Shown here: one piece after another, positions 1 through 9,649 of the stretch
Position numbering within the stretch: the first letter of the stretch is position 1
How the letters are laid out: each line of letters starts with the position of its first letter
Assembly (NCBI GenBank): GCA_013816615.1
Contig: JACDED010000006.1
Location: forward strand, 9,807 to 68,090
DNA length: 58,284 nt
From: Bacteroidota bacterium
Lineage (GTDB): Bacteria > Bacteroidota > Bacteroidia > B-17B0 > Aurantibacillaceae
Direction: 5' to 3'
The notes under the pieces: model-generated
What the model was told of the DNA's origin: nothing
The model's database searches: none
What the model saw: the letters and a program-made list of their open reading frames with translations, nothing else
Program-made: the position numbers and the translations under genes

Positions 1-1
1 A

Positions 2-2938
2 AAAGAAACAGCGCGTCGTTTTAAAGAGAACGAAAGCATGGAAGTAACTGCAACTGATGTTGACAGAGAGCTTGCAAAAGAGCATGGCAATGTTGTGATA
101 AATGGAGCAAAAGCTTCTTTTAAAAATAAATGGTTAGCTGCAGGTAACGAAATTACCTGGGATATGGTGCATTACAATGTGCAGCTAATTGGTGGTATGG
201 TTTTACACTCCGGTAAAATTTCTGAGATGGCAACCGGTGAGGGTAAAACCTTAGTATCTACTTTACCTGTTTTCTTAAATGCATTATCTGGTCGTGGTGT
301 TCACGTTGTAACCGTAAATAATTATTTGGCTAAACGTGACAGTGAGTGGAATGCGCCATTATTTTATTTTCACGGTTTAACCGTTGATTGTATTGATAAA
401 CACGAACCTAATACAGACGAGCGTCGCAAAGCATATAACTCTGATATTACTTACGGAACAAATAATGAATTTGGTTTTGATTACCTGCGCGATAACATGG
501 CACGTAATGTAGATGAGTTAGTACAACGTAAACATAATTTTGCGATTGTGGATGAGGTCGATTCAGTTTTAATTGATGATGCACGTACGCCATTGATCAT
601 TAGCGGACCCACACCACAAGGCGACAAGCACGAGTTTTTAGATTACAAACCAAGAATTGAAAAACTGGTTAACGTACAAAAACAATATTTAAATACCTGT
701 ATTACTGAAGCAAAAAAATTATTTGCCGAAGGAAAAGAAAAAGAAGCGGGTATTCCTTTATTACGCGCATACCGCGGTTTACCAAAAAATACCGCTTTAA
801 TTAAGTTTTTAAGCGAGAGCGGTGTAAGGGCTTTATTGCAAAAAACCGAAAATCATTATATGCAGGATCAAAATAAGGAAATGCATAAAATTGATGTAGA
901 GCTTTATTTTACAATCGACGAAAAAAACAATCACGTTGAATTAGCGGAAAAAGGAATTGATTTTATTACCGGTAATACCGATGATACTAAATTCTTCGTT
1001 ATTCCAAATGTAGGTGATGAGGTTGCTGATATTGAAAAAACAGTACTTGACCCAAAAGAAAAATTATTGGCTAAAGAAGCTGTAATGCGTGAGTTTAGCA
1101 TTAAGAGCGAGCGTATTCACACGGTTAACCAATTATTAAAAGCGTACACTGTTTTTGAAAAAGATACGGAGTATGTAATTGATAACGGACAGGTAAAAAT
1201 TGTTGATGAGCAAACAGGGCGTATTATGGAAGGCCGTCGTTACAGCGATGGTTTACACCAGGCCATTGAAGCCAAAGAAAATGTAAAGATCGAAGCTGCA
1301 ACCCAAACTTACGCAACTATTACATTACAGAATTATTTCCGTATGTATAATAAGCTGGCTGGTATGACGGGTACTGCAACTACAGAAGCGCAGGAGTTTT
1401 GGAGTATTTATAAATTGGATGTGGTGGAGATTCCAACCAACAGGCCAATGACGCGTAAAGATGAGCAGGATTTTGTTTACAAAACAAAACGTGAGAAATA
1501 CAACGCGGTTATTGAAGAGGTTGTAAAATTAGTTGCTGCCGGAAGACCTGTGCTTATTGGTACAACAACTGTTGAGATCTCTGAATTATTAAGCCGTATG
1601 CTAAAATTACGCGGTATTAAACACAATGTGTTGAACGCGAAATTACACGCAAAAGAAGCGGACATTGTAGCTGAAGCCGGCAAGTCGGGAACCGTTACCA
1701 TTGCTACCAATATGGCTGGTCGTGGTACCGATATTAAATTAGGAGCAGGTGTTAAGGAAGCCGGGGGTTTAGCAATTATTGGTACAGAGCGTCATGAAAG
1801 CCGTCGTGTTGACAGGCAGTTACGTGGCCGTGCCGGTCGTCAGGGTGATCCGGGTTCATCACAATTCTTTGTTTCGTTAGAAGATAATTTAATGCGTTTA
1901 TTCGGTAGCGAGCGTATTGCTTCGTTAATGGATCGTATGGGATTAAAAGAAGGTGAAGTTATTCAGCACAGCATGATCAGTAAAAGTATTGAACGCGCGC
2001 AAAAGAAAGTTGAAGAAAATAACTTTGGTACACGTAAGCGTTTAATTGAATATGATGATGTAATGAACGCGCAACGTGATGTAATTTACAAACGTCGCCG
2101 TAATGCATTATATGGAGATAAATTAAGCATTGACATTGCTAATATGATCTACGAAGTAGCGTCAAGCTTAATTGAAGAGTATCAGCCAAATAAAGATGCA
2201 GAAGGATTTAACTTAGAGTGTATCAAAAATTTCGGAATTGAAAGCCCATTCTCAGAACAGGAATTTAATTCAGGTAAAGAAGACGATCTTTCTAATAAAT
2301 TATTTGATGCGGTTCAAAAATATTACACCCAAAAATCGGCAGTTGTTGCCGAGCAGGCTTTTCCTGTTGTTAAAGATGTGTACACAAATCCAAACAATAC
2401 GTTTGAGAACATTGTTACACCATTTAGCGATGGAATAAGAGGCGTACAGGTAATTGCCAACTTAAAGAAAGCTTACGATACAAAAGGCCGTGAATTAATT
2501 TTAGGTTTTGAAAAGGCAGTTGTTTTAGCAATGATCGACGATTCATGGAAAGAACATTTACGGGAATTGGATGACTTAAAGCAAGCAGTACAAAATGCTT
2601 CGTTAGAACAAAAAGATCCTTTGGTAATTTATAAGCTAGAATCATTTAACTTATTTAAAGACATGATCATTAAGAGCAATAAAGAGGTTATCTCTTTCTT
2701 AATGAAAGGTGGCTTGCCAACTGAAAATAATCAACAACAACGTTTCACACAAGAACAACCAAAACCAAAGAAAGAAAAATTGGTAGAAAGCCGTGATGAA
2801 AATATTGTTGAAGAACAGAACGCACAACAAAAACCAAAAATTCAACCTATTCGCGTAGAACAAAAGATAGGGCGTAATGATCCTTGTCCTTGTGGAAGCG
2901 GTAAAAAATACAAGAGCTGTCACGGACAGGGACTGTAA
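2..2938 (+). CDS. secA: Preprotein translocase subunit SecA, 5' truncated by the contig start
   Basis: The ORF is open upstream of the called ATG at 38 (frame 2 reads [28 protein letters not shown]). Contains [16 protein letters not shown] (Walker A), [40 protein letters not shown] and a C-terminal SEC-C zinc motif [14 protein letters not shown]. Confidence 0.97.
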   Translation, partial: KETARRFKENESMEVTATDVDRELAKEHGNVVINGAKASFKNKWLAAGNEITWDMVHYNVQLIGGMVLHSGKISEMATGEGKTLVSTLPVFLNALSGRGVHVVTVNNYLAKRDSEWNAPLFYFHGLTVDCIDKHEPNTDERRKAYNSDITYGTNNEFGFDYLRDNMARNVDELVQRKHNFAIVDEVDSVLIDDARTPLIISGPTPQGDKHEFLDYKPRIEKLVNVQKQYLNTCITEAKKLFAEGKEKEAGIPLLRAYRGLPKNTALIKFLSESGVRALLQKTENHYMQDQNKEMHKIDVELYFTIDEKNNHVELAEKGIDFITGNTDDTKFFVIPNVGDEVADIEKTVLDPKEKLLAKEAVMREFSIKSERIHTVNQLLKAYTVFEKDTEYVIDNGQVKIVDEQTGRIMEGRRYSDGLHQAIEAKENVKIEAATQTYATITLQNYFRMYNKLAGMTGTATTEAQEFWSIYKLDVVEIPTNRPMTRKDEQDFVYKTKREKYNAVIEEVVKLVAAGRPVLIGTTTVEISELLSRMLKLRGIKHNVLNAKLHAKEADIVAEAGKSGTVTIATNMAGRGTDIKLGAGVKEAGGLAIIGTERHESRRVDRQLRGRAGRQGDPGSSQFFVSLEDNLMRLFGSERIASLMDRMGLKEGEVIQHSMISKSIERAQKKVEENNFGTRKRLIEYDDVMNAQRDVIYKRRRNALYGDKLSIDIANMIYEVASSLIEEYQPNKDAEGFNLECIKNFGIESPFSEQEFNSGKEDDLSNKLFDAVQKYYTQKSAVVAEQAFPVVKDVYTNPNNTFENIVTPFSDGIRGVQVIANLKKAYDTKGRELILGFEKAVVLAMIDDSWKEHLRELDDLKQAVQNASLEQKDPLVIYKLESFNLFKDMIIKSNKEVISFLMKGGLPTENNQQQRFTQEQPKPKKEKLVESRDENIVEEQNAQQKPKIQPIRVEQKIGRNDPCPCGSGKKYKSCHGQGL

Positions 2939-2960
2939 TTACAATATATTTAGTTTTAGA

Positions 2961-2991
2961 AAAAGCATCGGTTCATTCCGGTGCTTTTTTG
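2961..2991 (+). terminator. Rho-independent terminator after secA
   Basis: Hairpin AAAAGCATCGG-TTCATT-CCGGTGCTTTTTT just after the secA stop. Confidence 0.7.
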
Positions 2992-3054
2992 TTTTAAGTC
3001 TACCGGTAAAGTTCAATTAACATTTTTTGGCATGGTTTATGTTAAACATAGATC

Positions 3055-3969
3055 ATGAAAAAATTAATACTCTCTTTTTGCCTGTGCAGTTTTATATCAA
3101 ACGCACAACTTCCAAATTTTAATTTCGAATTTGGTAATTTAACTAACTGGACGTCCAGTCATGCGCAACGGGCATTTTCGAGCTATAGTCTTACAGCAAT
3201 TAATAGTTGTACGGCAGCAGTAACACCAACTTTTGCCTGTGGTAATAGTATTGTTGATTCTGTTAATTATAAATTTTATACGGGTGTTTCAATTATTCCT
3301 CCAAACAATGCAGGCTTATATGTACTGCGGCAAAATTCAGGGCAATCAAATGATTATGCTACAATAGCCGAATATTCATTTGTTGTATCTGCTACTACTA
3401 CGACTCTTGCTGTTCGAAGATTAATTTTTTTGAATGTCACTAATGAGTCAAATGGCAGCGACGCTTATTCTGAAATCAGTATAAAAGATATGTCTGGCAA
3501 TATTATTGCGGGCACACAAGAAATATATTCATACAATACATATAGCGCCAGTGCTTTAACAACAACTCTTTCTAACATAAAGTATTTACCATGGACTTGG
3601 TATAACGCATTCCTTACTCCTTATATGGGTCAAACAGTAACACTACAGTTAATATCCAGTAGTTGTAGCGCTAGCGGACATCAGCAGGTATCTTTTTTTG
3701 ATGGATATTTTGCGGCGGCCGCAACAGGATTAAAATCCATTGAAAAAAATGATCAGTTAACCATCTTTCCAAACCCTGCATCAGAAATCATATCTATAAC
3801 CAATGCTGAAAATAAAAATATGCAGATAAGTATTTACGATCTGCAGGGAAGAGAAGTACTAAAAGAAACAAATAAAAATATTAATATTTCTGCCTTAGAA
3901 AAAGGAATGTATATTATTAAAGCAGTTTCGGAAAGTAAAACCTATTCACAATCTTTTATAAAGGATTAA
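3055..3969 (+). CDS. Secreted protein with T9SS type A C-terminal sorting domain
   Basis: Signal peptide MKKLILSFCLCSFISNAQ; C-terminus IFPNPASEIISITNAENKNMQISIYDLQGREVL...LEKGMYIIKAVSESKTYSQSFIKD is a classic type A CTD. Confidence 0.85.
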   Translation: MKKLILSFCLCSFISNAQLPNFNFEFGNLTNWTSSHAQRAFSSYSLTAINSCTAAVTPTFACGNSIVDSVNYKFYTGVSIIPPNNAGLYVLRQNSGQSNDYATIAEYSFVVSATTTTLAVRRLIFLNVTNESNGSDAYSEISIKDMSGNIIAGTQEIYSYNTYSASALTTTLSNIKYLPWTWYNAFLTPYMGQTVTLQLISSSCSASGHQQVSFFDGYFAAAATGLKSIEKNDQLTIFPNPASEIISITNAENKNMQISIYDLQGREVLKETNKNINISALEKGMYIIKAVSESKTYSQSFIKD

Positions 3970-3990
3970 AATTTAATTTTCTTAAAAACA

Positions 3991-4023
3991 AAAAAAAGCC
4001 ACTTTATTATAAGTGGCTTTTTT
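3991..4023 (+). terminator. Rho-independent terminator
   Basis: AAAAAAAGCCACTT-TATTAT-AAGTGGCTTTTTT perfect stem plus T tract. Confidence 0.8.
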
Positions 4024-4068
4024 GTTTATCTATTTTCTTGTCAGGCGAAGAATTAAAATGTCGAAGTT

Positions 4069-4144
4069 CGTCTTTGCGAGGAGGTAACGACGAAGCAATC
4101 TCAAACCCCTGTGTTAGATTGCTTCACTGCAGTTCGCAATGAAG
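4069..4144. repeat. Palindromic intergenic repeat unit (imperfect inverted repeat)
   Basis: CGTCTTTGCGAGGAGGTAACGACGAAGCAATCT ... AGATTGCTTCACTGCAGTTCGCAATGAAG; arms are imperfect reverse complements around a ~14 nt loop. Confidence 0.75.
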
Positions 4145-4150
4145 GTTTAG

Positions 4151-4181
4151 TGTCATGTCGAGCGGAGTCGAGATATATCTC
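4151..4181. repeat. Short repeat of the TGTCATGTCGAGCGGAGTCGAG type
   Basis: TGTCATGTCGAGCGGAGTCGAGATATATCT; a related motif (TGTCACCCTGGGCGGAGTCGAAGGGGG) occurs at 51319. Confidence 0.6.
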
Positions 4182-4208
4182 CCGTTCAAAGAAATATTTT
4201 AGTTTTCT

Positions 4209-4305
4209 GGGCGTAACCCTTCGGGTCGGGCTGTTACAGGCTCCGCTTTGCTTCGGCTTTTTGCCCTTCGGGACAAAAGAGCTAAACCTTTCACATCCCT
4301 TACGC
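4209..4305. repeat. GGGCGTAACCCTTCGGGTCGGGCT-type intergenic repeat with internal palindromes
   Basis: GGGCGTAACCCTTCGGGTCGGGCT...GCCCTTCGGGACAAAAGAGC...CCCTTACGC; several short dyads, non-coding, GC-rich relative to surroundings. Confidence 0.6.
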
Positions 4306-4314
4306 AAATATGTT

Positions 4315-5859
4315 TTAAAGCGTCTTCAGCAAACTCTGTAAGCTTGTTTTTTCTGTAAGGATGGTATGTAATTTGTCTATTGCTACGCGTTCTTGTTTCA
4401 TGGTATCACGATCACGAATAGTTACGGTTTTATCTTCTAAGCTTTGATGATCTACAGTAATACAAAATGGCGTACCAATGGCATCTTGCCTGCGGTAACG
4501 CTTTCCAACAGTATCTTTTTCATCGTAGGCCATCATAAAATCAAACTTAAGCTCTTTCATAATGCTTTCAGCCAGTTCAGGTAAACCATCTTTTTTAACC
4601 AAAGGAAAAACAGCAGCTTTGTAAGGCGCAAGGGCAGGAGGTAAGCTCAATACAGTTCGTGTATCACCACCTTCTAACGATTCTTCTTTTAAGGCAGAAG
4701 AAAGAATGGATAAAAACAAACGATCTAATCCAACAGATGTTTCAACCACATAAGGCACATAACTTTGATTTAATTCCGGATCAAAATATTGTAATTTTTT
4801 TCCTGAAAATTGTTCGTGTTGTTTCAAATCAAAATCAGTTCTGCTGTGAATACCTTCCAGTTCTTTAAACCCAAAAGGAAATTGATGTTCAATATCTGCG
4901 GCTGCATTTGCATAATGCGCTAATTTTAAATGATCATGAAAACGGTATTTTTCTGCACCCAGGCCTAAAGATAAATGCCAGTTTAAGCGTGTTTTTTTCC
5001 AATACTCATACCATTCCATTTCAGTTCCGGGCTTCACAAAAAACTGCATTTCCATTTGCTCAAATTCACGCATACGGAAAATAAATTGTTTTGCTACAAT
5101 TTCATTTCTAAATGCTTTACCTGTTTGCGCGATCCCGAATGGTAATTTCATACGCCCGGTTTTTTGTACATTTAAATAATTTACAAAAATACCCTGCGCC
5201 GTTTCGGGACGTAAATAAATAATATTCTTTTCGTCAGTAACTGCACCTGTAGAAGTATTGAACATTAAATTGAACTGACGAACATCTGTCCAGTTCTTAG
5301 TGCCACTGATCGGACAAACAATTTCAAGATCAACAATGATTTGTTTTACTTCTTCTAAATTATTTGCATTAAGAGCAGTTTTAAAGCGTTCGTTGATGGC
5401 ATCAATTTTATCCTGGTATTCTTTTACACGGGCATTAGTAGATCTAAACATAACCGCGTCAAAATTCTCAAAACGCTTTGCTGCCTTTTCAACTTCCTTA
5501 TTTATTTTGTCCTCTATTTTCGCAACATGTTCTTCAATTAACACATCAGCCCGGTAACGTTTCTTGCTATCTTTATTATCTATTAAAGGATCGTTAAATG
5601 CATCCACATGTCCGCTGGCTTTCCACGTTGTAGGATGCATAAAAATAGCGGAGTCAATTCCAACAATGTTCTCATTCATTTGCACCATGGCTTTCCACCA
5701 ATAGTCGCGAATATTTTTTTTCAGCTCAGCACCTAATTGTCCGTAATCATAAACAGCACTTAAGCCATCATAAATTTCGCTGCTTTGAAAAATAAATCCA
5801 TACTCTTTACTGTGAGAAATGATATTCTTAAAAAAATCTTCGGGTTTTATATTGCTCAT
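4315..5859 (-). CDS. glyS: Glycine--tRNA ligase (alpha2 / archaeal-eukaryotic type)
   Basis: Class II aaRS motifs: MFNTSTGAVTDEKNIIYLRPETAQGIFVNYLNVQKT, FGIAQTGKAFRNEI, REFEQMEMQFFVKPG. Confidence 0.95.
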   Translation of the reverse strand: MSNIKPEDFFKNIISHSKEYGFIFQSSEIYDGLSAVYDYGQLGAELKKNIRDYWWKAMVQMNENIVGIDSAIFMHPTTWKASGHVDAFNDPLIDNKDSKKRYRADVLIEEHVAKIEDKINKEVEKAAKRFENFDAVMFRSTNARVKEYQDKIDAINERFKTALNANNLEEVKQIIVDLEIVCPISGTKNWTDVRQFNLMFNTSTGAVTDEKNIIYLRPETAQGIFVNYLNVQKTGRMKLPFGIAQTGKAFRNEIVAKQFIFRMREFEQMEMQFFVKPGTEMEWYEYWKKTRLNWHLSLGLGAEKYRFHDHLKLAHYANAAADIEHQFPFGFKELEGIHSRTDFDLKQHEQFSGKKLQYFDPELNQSYVPYVVETSVGLDRLFLSILSSALKEESLEGGDTRTVLSLPPALAPYKAAVFPLVKKDGLPELAESIMKELKFDFMMAYDEKDTVGKRYRRQDAIGTPFCITVDHQSLEDKTVTIRDRDTMKQERVAIDKLHTILTEKTSLQSLLKTL

Positions 5860-5964
5860 GGTACTAAATTAAAGGCTCAAAAATAGTATTTTTTATGGCT
5901 TATTGATGAGTATTCTTATCAAGTTTCTTTAACAAAATAATTTTATCTTAGCCGGGCGATTGTT

Positions 5965-7395
5965 ATGGTATTTAGTAGTATAGTTTTTTTATTATATTTT
6001 TTGCCAATTGTAGTAATAATTTACTATTGTATCCCCCATAAAATAAAAAACCCTTTTTTATTAGTTGCGAGTGCTTTTTTTTATGCATGGGGGGCGCCAA
6101 AATTTATTTTTGTAATCCTTATCACCACTCTCTTCGATTTTTTTATTGTTAAAGCTATTGCAAGTCAAACGAATCATTTTAAGAAAAAACTCTTATTTAT
6201 TTTCTCAATTTCTGTTAATATTGGGCTATTATTTTATTTTAAATATTTAAATTTTTTTATTGATAACATAAATATAATTCTTAGTGCTAATAACCATGAG
6301 CCTATAGCTTTGCTAAACATTATCTTGCCGATCGGTATTTCTTTTTACACATTTGAGAGTTTGACATACGTTGTTGACGTTTATTTTGAAAAACATAAAC
6401 CGTTAAAAAACTTTATGGATTATCAGTTATATATTTTGCTATTTCCGAAACTTATTGCAGGCCCTATAATACGCTATTCCGATATTGCAGATCAAATAAC
6501 AAACCGTTTTAAAAATTACAATGCCGAAAATATTATAAGAGGTTTTAGAAGGTTTGTAATGGGCCTCGCGAAAAAAGTACTCATAGCAAATACAATTGGC
6601 GTAATAGCTGATCAGATCTTTAATTCGCCATTTGACGATCTCAATAATACCGACCTTTGGATAGGTATGTTTGCCTACACATTTCAATTATATTTTGATT
6701 TTTCAGGTTATTCTGATATTGCTTTAGGAGTAGGCATCATGTTAGGTTTTAATTTTCCTGAAAACTTTAATAACCCCTACAACGCTAATAGCGTAACTGA
6801 TTTTTGGCGCCGTTGGCACATTTCATTAGGCGCCTGGATGCGTAATTATTTATACATTCCTTTAGGAGGTAACCAGGCATCCATTATACGTATTTATTTT
6901 AATTTATGGATCGTTTTTTTAATTTCAGGGTTTTGGCACGGCGCAGAATGGACGTTTATCGCCTGGGGTGTTTATCACGGATTTTTTCTTGTATTAGAAC
7001 GTATGGGATTTTTAAAAATATTAAATAAAATTCCAAATATAATAGCAGTGGGTTTAACCTTTTTAGTTGTATCCCTTGGCTGGGTATTGTTCAGAGCAAA
7101 AACTTTTATGATTGCTTTAAACTATATAAGTAATTTATTCAGCTTTAAATTAAATCAAAATTACAGTGTTGTTGAATACTCGAATGAATTCATTGTAACA
7201 TTTTTGATTGCTGTTCTATTTTCCTTCTGTTCACTTATTCCTTATACGAAGCAGCTATATTATTTTTTATTTTTAAAACAATTAAAGGCATTTGCTAACG
7301 TTTCGTTAACTACAGTTGCTTTGATTTTATTTTATATCTGCATAAGTTATATTGCTATTTCAACCTTTAACCCTTTTATTTATTTTAGATTTTAA
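5965..7395 (+). CDS. MBOAT family O-acyltransferase (AlgI-like)
   Basis: Multi-TM; GISFYTFESLTYVVDVY, NSVTDFWRRWHISLGAWMRNYLYIPLGGN and SGFWHGAEWTFIAWG motifs. Confidence 0.92.
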   Translation: MVFSSIVFLLYFLPIVVIIYYCIPHKIKNPFLLVASAFFYAWGAPKFIFVILITTLFDFFIVKAIASQTNHFKKKLLFIFSISVNIGLLFYFKYLNFFIDNINIILSANNHEPIALLNIILPIGISFYTFESLTYVVDVYFEKHKPLKNFMDYQLYILLFPKLIAGPIIRYSDIADQITNRFKNYNAENIIRGFRRFVMGLAKKVLIANTIGVIADQIFNSPFDDLNNTDLWIGMFAYTFQLYFDFSGYSDIALGVGIMLGFNFPENFNNPYNANSVTDFWRRWHISLGAWMRNYLYIPLGGNQASIIRIYFNLWIVFLISGFWHGAEWTFIAWGVYHGFFLVLERMGFLKILNKIPNIIAVGLTFLVVSLGWVLFRAKTFMIALNYISNLFSFKLNQNYSVVEYSNEFIVTFLIAVLFSFCSLIPYTKQLYYFLFLKQLKAFANVSLTTVALILFYICISYIAISTFNPFIYFRF

Positions 7396-8708
7396 TGAAC
7401 AAGAAAATAAATATTAATTTTTTAATTATAGTTGTATTATTTGGCGTATGGCTTTTACCATTAATGCAAAATAAATTTCAATTTGTAACACTTGATAAAT
7501 TAGGTGGCATTTCTGTCGATCAGGAGGATACTGTTTTGACCTTTGATAGTTGGTTTAATGGGCGCTATGCGGAAAAAAAACAAATATTTTTGAATGATAG
7601 TTTTGGTTTTAGGGAAATTGCAATAAGATTTCAGGATCAGATCCAATATAGTTTATACAAAAAAGCAAACGCGCAGGATGTTATTGTTGGGAAAAAAAAT
7701 TATTTGTATGAGCTAAAATATATAAAAGCTTTTTATGGTATTGATTATATAGGTTCAAATAAAATAAATGAAAAAGTAAGGAAGCTGAAATTCATTCAAG
7801 ACACGTTAAAAAAATTAAATAAAACTTTCATTTTTTTAATAGCACCGACTAAAGCTTCTTTTTATCCTGAATATATTCCTGATGGATATAAGGTAGATAG
7901 TTCAAAAAGTAATTATGAAGAATTTAAACCTTTGCTTGTAAAAAATGGAATTAATTATATTGACTACAACCAAATGTTTATTAATCAAAAAAACACCAGC
8001 AAATATCCTTTGTACCCTGTTGCAGGAATTCATTGGACTGAATATGGAACTTACATTGCAATGGATTCATTAACAAAATTCATTGAAGATCACACAGACT
8101 TTATTTTACCGAAGTTGGATTATACGCATAATATTAAGGTAACGGACGCATATATGGGAGCAGATAATGATATGGGACGAGCCTTAAATTTATTGATTGC
8201 ACCTGATTACGGAAAATTGGCGTATCCCGAAGTAAGATACGTAGAGCCAAAGTATATACACAAACCAAAAGTTTTAACGGTAGCAGATAGTTATTGGATG
8301 CGACTTTATTACACACAAATCCCAAGAAATTTATTTGAAAAACATTCGTTTTGGTATTATTACAGCATATCTTATGATTACGATAATGAAACTGAAGGCA
8401 AAACCCCTTCCGATCTTGATTTGAGAAAAGAACTAATGAAACAAGATGTGATTTGTATTATGTCTACAGAAACAAATCTTAAATCAATTGGCTGGCGTTT
8501 TGTGGAAGATTGTTACGAGCTTTTTAAAAATGGAAAATTAGATGAGACCGAAAGAAAGAGGCAGATACGAATAGAAAAATGTAGATTAAACTTATGGGAT
8601 CAGGATGTTTCTTTTAAGGGTATTAAGAAAATAGCAAAAAAGGAAAAAAAATCAATTGATTCTGTTGCCTTAGCAATGGCAACATATTTAGTCGACACTC
8701 AAAAATAA
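7395..8708 (+). CDS. AlgJ/AlgX-like SGNH-hydrolase-fold polysaccharide O-acetylation partner
   Basis: Overlaps the MBOAT gene; N-terminal TM; YPVAGIHWTEYGTYIAMDSL is typical of ALGX/ALGJ SGNH domains. Confidence 0.75.
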   Translation: MNKKININFLIIVVLFGVWLLPLMQNKFQFVTLDKLGGISVDQEDTVLTFDSWFNGRYAEKKQIFLNDSFGFREIAIRFQDQIQYSLYKKANAQDVIVGKKNYLYELKYIKAFYGIDYIGSNKINEKVRKLKFIQDTLKKLNKTFIFLIAPTKASFYPEYIPDGYKVDSSKSNYEEFKPLLVKNGINYIDYNQMFINQKNTSKYPLYPVAGIHWTEYGTYIAMDSLTKFIEDHTDFILPKLDYTHNIKVTDAYMGADNDMGRALNLLIAPDYGKLAYPEVRYVEPKYIHKPKVLTVADSYWMRLYYTQIPRNLFEKHSFWYYYSISYDYDNETEGKTPSDLDLRKELMKQDVICIMSTETNLKSIGWRFVEDCYELFKNGKLDETERKRQIRIEKCRLNLWDQDVSFKGIKKIAKKEKKSIDSVALAMATYLVDTQK

Positions 8709-8709
8709 T

Positions 8710-9555
8710 TTATGGCTTTATTATTAAATTATCTATCAATCTTATTTTACCAACAAACACTGCTATTAATGCCACGGCATTTTTTGTAGTATTAATATCT
8801 GTGAGTTTTTTTAGTTCGCTATCACAAATTTCAAAGTACTCTAATTTCATTAATGCAATTTTTGATACTTCATTCATCACAAATTCTTTAGCAGCGTCAA
8901 TACCCTTGATAAGCGCCAGCTCTTTTGCCTGTAGCATAAATTTTGGTATCAACGCGGCAATATTTCTTTCTTCCTCGTTTAATAAGGCATTACGCGAACT
9001 CATGGCAACACCGTCAGCTTCTCTTAATATAGGACAGTTTACTATTTCTATTGGCGAGTGCATTTGTTTTACAAGTGCTTTAATGATCATTACCTGCTGG
9101 TAATCTTTGCTTCCAAAAAAGGCTTTATCAGGCTCTACGATCTCAAATAAACGTTTTACTACCTGTGCAACCCCATTAAAGTGTCCGGGCCTGTATTCGC
9201 CTTCTAAAACGTTATTTAAATAACCAAAATCATAAATCTCGGTAATAGGTCCGTTAGGATAAACTTCTTCTACCGAAGGAAGAAATAATACATCGCAACC
9301 CGCATTATCTAAAAAAGCTGCGTCTTTTTCGGGCATTCGCGGGTATCTTTTAAGGTCTGCCTTGTCATTAAACTGCGTTGGGTTGACGAAAATGCTGCAA
9401 ACCGTTATATTACATGCTTTTTTAGATATTGAGATAAGTGAGATATGACCATTATGTAGGGCACCCATGGTTGGCACAAAGCCCACAGTATGGCCTGAGC
9501 TTTTTATTTGCTTTAAAAAGCCCTTTAACTCTGCTATTTTGGTGAAAATTAACAT
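8710..9555 (-). CDS. panC: Pantoate--beta-alanine ligase
   Basis: GFVPTMGALHNGHISLI, FVNPTQFNDKADLKRYPR, FFGSKDYQQ. Start moved from the ORF-track TTG (9570) to the ATG at 9555 because a TAnnTTTG-like element overlaps the TTG. Confidence 0.93.
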   Translation of the reverse strand: MLIFTKIAELKGFLKQIKSSGHTVGFVPTMGALHNGHISLISISKKACNITVCSIFVNPTQFNDKADLKRYPRMPEKDAAFLDNAGCDVLFLPSVEEVYPNGPITEIYDFGYLNNVLEGEYRPGHFNGVAQVVKRLFEIVEPDKAFFGSKDYQQVMIIKALVKQMHSPIEIVNCPILREADGVAMSSRNALLNEEERNIAALIPKFMLQAKELALIKGIDAAKEFVMNEVSKIALMKLEYFEICDSELKKLTDINTTKNAVALIAVFVGKIRLIDNLIIKP

Positions 9556-9583
9556 GTTTAAGAAGGGCAAATGTACATTTTAC

Positions 9584-9615
9584 TTTGAAATATGGATTTT
9601 TTTTTATTACTTTTG
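9584..9615 (+). promoter_or_regulatory. Candidate Bacteroidota sigma-A promoter (TTTG-N20-TAnnTTTG)
   Basis: TTTG at 9584-9587, 20 nt gap, TACTTTTG at 9608-9615, 35 nt upstream of the start at 9650. Confidence 0.5.
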
Positions 9616-9649
9616 TATATTAATTTACAGGAGAAACTAAAAATTTAGT

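Noticed and set aside
1477-1710. Short antisense ORFs inside secA, hflX, panC, dnaK, glyS and other core genes
   Set aside because: They overlap strongly conserved genes on the opposite strand and lack recognisable motifs.
4101-4341. 68-aa and 76-aa ORFs in the 4.1-4.3 kb intergenic region
   Set aside because: They are translations of palindromic non-coding repeats on both strands, not genes.
5965-8708. MBOAT + AlgJ-like pair as a novel polysaccharide system
   Set aside because: A standard O-acetylation pair found widely; no accompanying glycosyltransferases or export genes here.
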